NCBI GenBank assembly: GCA_044356305.1 | Contig: JBIKWM010000035.1 | Span: forward strand, 1-31,622 | Reading direction: 5' to 3' | Source of the DNA: JBIKWM01 sp044356305 | GTDB taxonomy: Bacteria; Bacteroidota; Bacteroidia; UBA10329 | Length of the DNA: 31,622 nucleotides | In this document: positions 30,029-31,622 of the stretch, one piece after another | Numbering within the stretch: the first letter of the stretch is position 1 | How the letters are laid out: each line of letters opens with the position of its first letter | Program-made: the position numbers and the translations under genes | Notes under the pieces: model-generated | Told to the model about the DNA's origin: nothing | What the model saw: only the letters and a program-made list of their open reading frames with translations | The model's database searches: none

Positions 30029-30525
30029 GGATATTCCTGATCGGGTTCATGGGGGCCGGGAAGAGTACTCTGGCCCCGCTGCTGGCCAAGGAATTGGGCC
30101 TGATTCATGCGGATTTGGATGCCGAGATCGAAGCTGTGGCCGGTCTCCCTATTTCGCGGATGTTGACCCCTAGTCCTAAGAAGACTGAAATATTCCGCGA
30201 GTTGGAGCGTGAGATGCTGAGTCGCTGGTGCCAGCGCGACAATTTCGTGCTGGCCACTGGGGGAGGTACGCCTGTGTATCACAATGGTTTAGATGTGATG
30301 CTCAACTCTGGCACCGTGGTGTGGGTGCAGGTTCCACTTTCCGTGGCAGTGCACCGGGTGAGGCACGATACCATAATCCGCCCATTGGCCCACGATATCA
30401 GCCAGATGGGTCACATTTATACCGAGCGTATTCCTGTTTATTCCAGAGCGGCATACACAGTTGATGGCACATTGCCTCCCGAGCTTTCGGCTCGGGAGCT
30501 GGCCACCCGACTCACTCAAGTATGA
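30025..30525 (+). CDS. aroK: Shikimate kinase
   Basis: AroK phosphorylates shikimate at the 3-hydroxyl in the chorismate pathway. The 166-residue product has the P-loop FLIGFMGAGKSTLAPLLA, the Asp motif ADLDAEIE, the shikimate-binding FRELEREML, the ATGGGTP loop and the RPLA lid-region residue, with a closing ERIPVYSRAAYTVD. The ATG overlaps the SDR stop (ATGA), so translation may be coupled. The 3' end overlaps the convergent phosphoribosyltransferase gene by 14 bp, around a 16-bp palindrome. Confidence 0.96.
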   Translation: MRIFLIGFMGAGKSTLAPLLAKELGLIHADLDAEIEAVAGLPISRMLTPSPKKTEIFRELEREMLSRWCQRDNFVLATGGGTPVYHNGLDVMLNSGTVVWVQVPLSVAVHRVRHDTIIRPLAHDISQMGHIYTERIPVYSRAAYTVDGTLPPELSARELATRLTQV

Positions 30526-31018
30526 CCCGGGTCATATCGTCATCAAATACCACTAGCACATGTTCCTGTAGCGTGGTGCTGAGCTGTAGGCCCACATAAT
30601 CGGCCCGAACGGGATAGCGTCTGTGGTCGCGGTCAATGAGCACTGCGGTCTGAATGCTCCGAATTGGCACCTCAAGGAAGTACTTAAGACCGTAAGCCAA
30701 AGTGCGGCCACTGTTCAGTACATCATCTATCAGAATCACCACACGGTCGTCCACATCCTCGCGTAGCAGCTCTACCTCAGGCTCATCGCTATGGGGGTTC
30801 TCTTTGTCAATGAAGACCGGAACAAGCTTCACTTCGATAGGAGATATGGCCCTGAGCCGCTCGGCAATCAGTTGCGCCAACCTATAGCCGTTGTGGGCAA
30901 TACCGGCCAGTATCACCTGCTCCTCGCGGTGGTTGTTCTCGTAAATCTGGTAGGCAATGCGGTCAATCTTTCGCATCACCTGCTCGGCACCGAGCACCTG
31001 TGTGGCCATCTGAGGCAT
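30512..31018 (-). CDS. PyrR-like phosphoribosyltransferase (second copy)
   Basis: The 168-residue product is a type I phosphoribosyltransferase with the PRPP-binding loop VVILIDDVLNSGRTLAYG and the preceding ILAGIAHNGYRLAQLIAERL. It resembles PyrR/Upp-like enzymes but lacks the FNRDD motif found in the pyrR gene at 25209-25766, so it probably differs in substrate. ATG 31018 is preceded by TAACTTCG, a one-mismatch -7 element, at a 4-base distance. The gene is adjacent to aroK in a convergent arrangement. Confidence 0.88.
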   Translation of the reverse strand: MPQMATQVLGAEQVMRKIDRIAYQIYENNHREEQVILAGIAHNGYRLAQLIAERLRAISPIEVKLVPVFIDKENPHSDEPEVELLREDVDDRVVILIDDVLNSGRTLAYGLKYFLEVPIRSIQTAVLIDRDHRRYPVRADYVGLQLSTTLQEHVLVVFDDDMTRVILE

Positions 31019-31309
31019 GGGGCGAAGTTAGGACTGTGGTCATGCAATTCTCTGCTTCGGTAAATGCAGGGTGAATCGAGTCCCGCCATGGTATCTTTTC
31101 AAGGAAAAGTCATTTTGGGCGAATAGTGTCAAGGTGAATTCGGCAGCATCAGAGCACTGTCTCGAGAGATCAAGGTAATGGATTGGAAAAGTCAGGTATT
31201 TATTACCGATAAGGGTGCTCAAGCCAACAGATGTTAAACACACCTTTACCCACACAATAAGGGAGCGATGGCCGCGATGCAGCGCTTCAAATCAACGCAA
31301 TCAAACATC

Positions 31310-31622
31310 ATGGACCACACACCTGCACCGCAACATCAACCTGAACAAGGAATCTTCGACCGATTTAACCGCTGGCTGAGCGAGTCGGTCACTATCCGGC
31401 TTTTGTCGGTCGGATTCCTCATCCTCATCCTGATGATTCCGAACGCGATGGTCAACGACCTGATAAACGAACGGAGGAGTACCAGTGAGGAAGCAATGAA
31501 CGAAGTAAGTGCATCGTGGGCCGAGGAACAGACCATTATCGGCCCGTTCGTCAGTGTGCCCTATGACGAGACCACTACCGATGAGCATGGTAAGCAGACT
31601 ACTGTACGTGGCCATTATCACC
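31310..31622 (+). CDS. creD: Inner membrane protein CreD, 3'-truncated by window edge
   Basis: The visible 104 codons match the N-terminus of CreD, an inner-membrane protein of the CreBC regulon associated with envelope integrity and beta-lactam or colicin responses in other bacteria. A charged N-terminus leads to a single membrane helix (IRLLSVGFLILILMIPNAMV), then a region outside the membrane: EEAMNEVSASWAEEQTIIGP and FVSVPY, typical of the family. ATG 31310 gives the usual length; in-frame ATGs at 31277 and 31268 would add 11 or 14 residues. The reading frame is open at the window end, so the gene continues. Bacteroidota often lack creBC, so its control is unknown. Confidence 0.85.
   Translation, partial: MDHTPAPQHQPEQGIFDRFNRWLSESVTIRLLSVGFLILILMIPNAMVNDLINERRSTSEEAMNEVSASWAEEQTIIGPFVSVPYDETTTDEHGKQTTVRGHYH

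Noticed and set aside
1..31622. tRNA, rRNA or complete insertion sequence
   Set aside because: I scanned the gaps for cloverleaf-like arms, rRNA landmarks, terminal inverted repeats and transposase motifs and found none.

Overview
The window looks like a chromosomal piece of a moderately GC-rich Bacteroidota, probably of the Flavobacteriales type. The evidence is two secreted proteins with C-terminal type IX secretion (Por) sorting domains, a six-repeat ribosomal protein S1 with an Ala/Glu/Pro-rich N-terminal extension, few Shine-Dalgarno sequences, TAnnTTTG-type promoter elements close to start codons, and typical neighbours such as lpxB/surE and aroK next to a phosphoribosyltransferase. Most of the window is housekeeping. 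I see no complete mobile element, CRISPR array, rRNA or tRNA.

Layout. 1-1215 is an eroded, repeat-rich stretch: the 3' end of an unknown gene, a ~183-bp tandem duplication that copies that gene end and its terminator, a C-terminal remnant resembling a restriction endonuclease, and REP-like hairpins. 1216-5069 holds a large secreted choice-of-anchor-B/T9SS protein, ilvE and a small Cys-rich lipoprotein. 5070-5594 has no gene but contains a strongly structured intergenic element. 5595-8288 is parC, ending in a clamp-binding-like QLDLF. 8533-11640 has DinB, YCII, SRPBCC, an Fn3-like lipoprotein and two tandem rhodaneses. 11641-15757 has an ethanolamine-type permease, then a histidine kinase/LuxR regulator pair. 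The minus-strand block 15754-17969 is surE, a small membrane protein and lpxB. 18003-22001 is a plus-strand run: BASS transporter, a eukaryote-like PTPLA/HACD dehydratase, phosphohexomutase and NRDE/TANGO2. 21994-27822 is a minus-strand run: TraB/GumN, a T9SS protein, STAS, pyrB, pyrR and rpsA. 27999-30525 is a PHB-depolymerase-like lipoprotein, an SDR and aroK; a second PyrR-like phosphoribosyltransferase converges on aroK, and creD begins at the right edge.

Functional links. pyrR-pyrB overlap (ATGA) and form a pyrimidine unit with its own promoter just after the rpsA terminator. The SDR and aroK overlap by ATGA. The small membrane protein and lpxB overlap by TTGA, which suggests coupled translation. 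The BASS transporter and the HACD gene are 4 bp apart.

The best candidates for something undescribed are the 5124-5300 structured element (a hairpin whose loop matches a downstream segment, then a ~24-bp inverted repeat closing a possible pseudoknot or switch), the bacterial HACD homologue with its catalytic Tyr/Glu pair intact, and the putative sliding-clamp motif at the ParC C-terminus.
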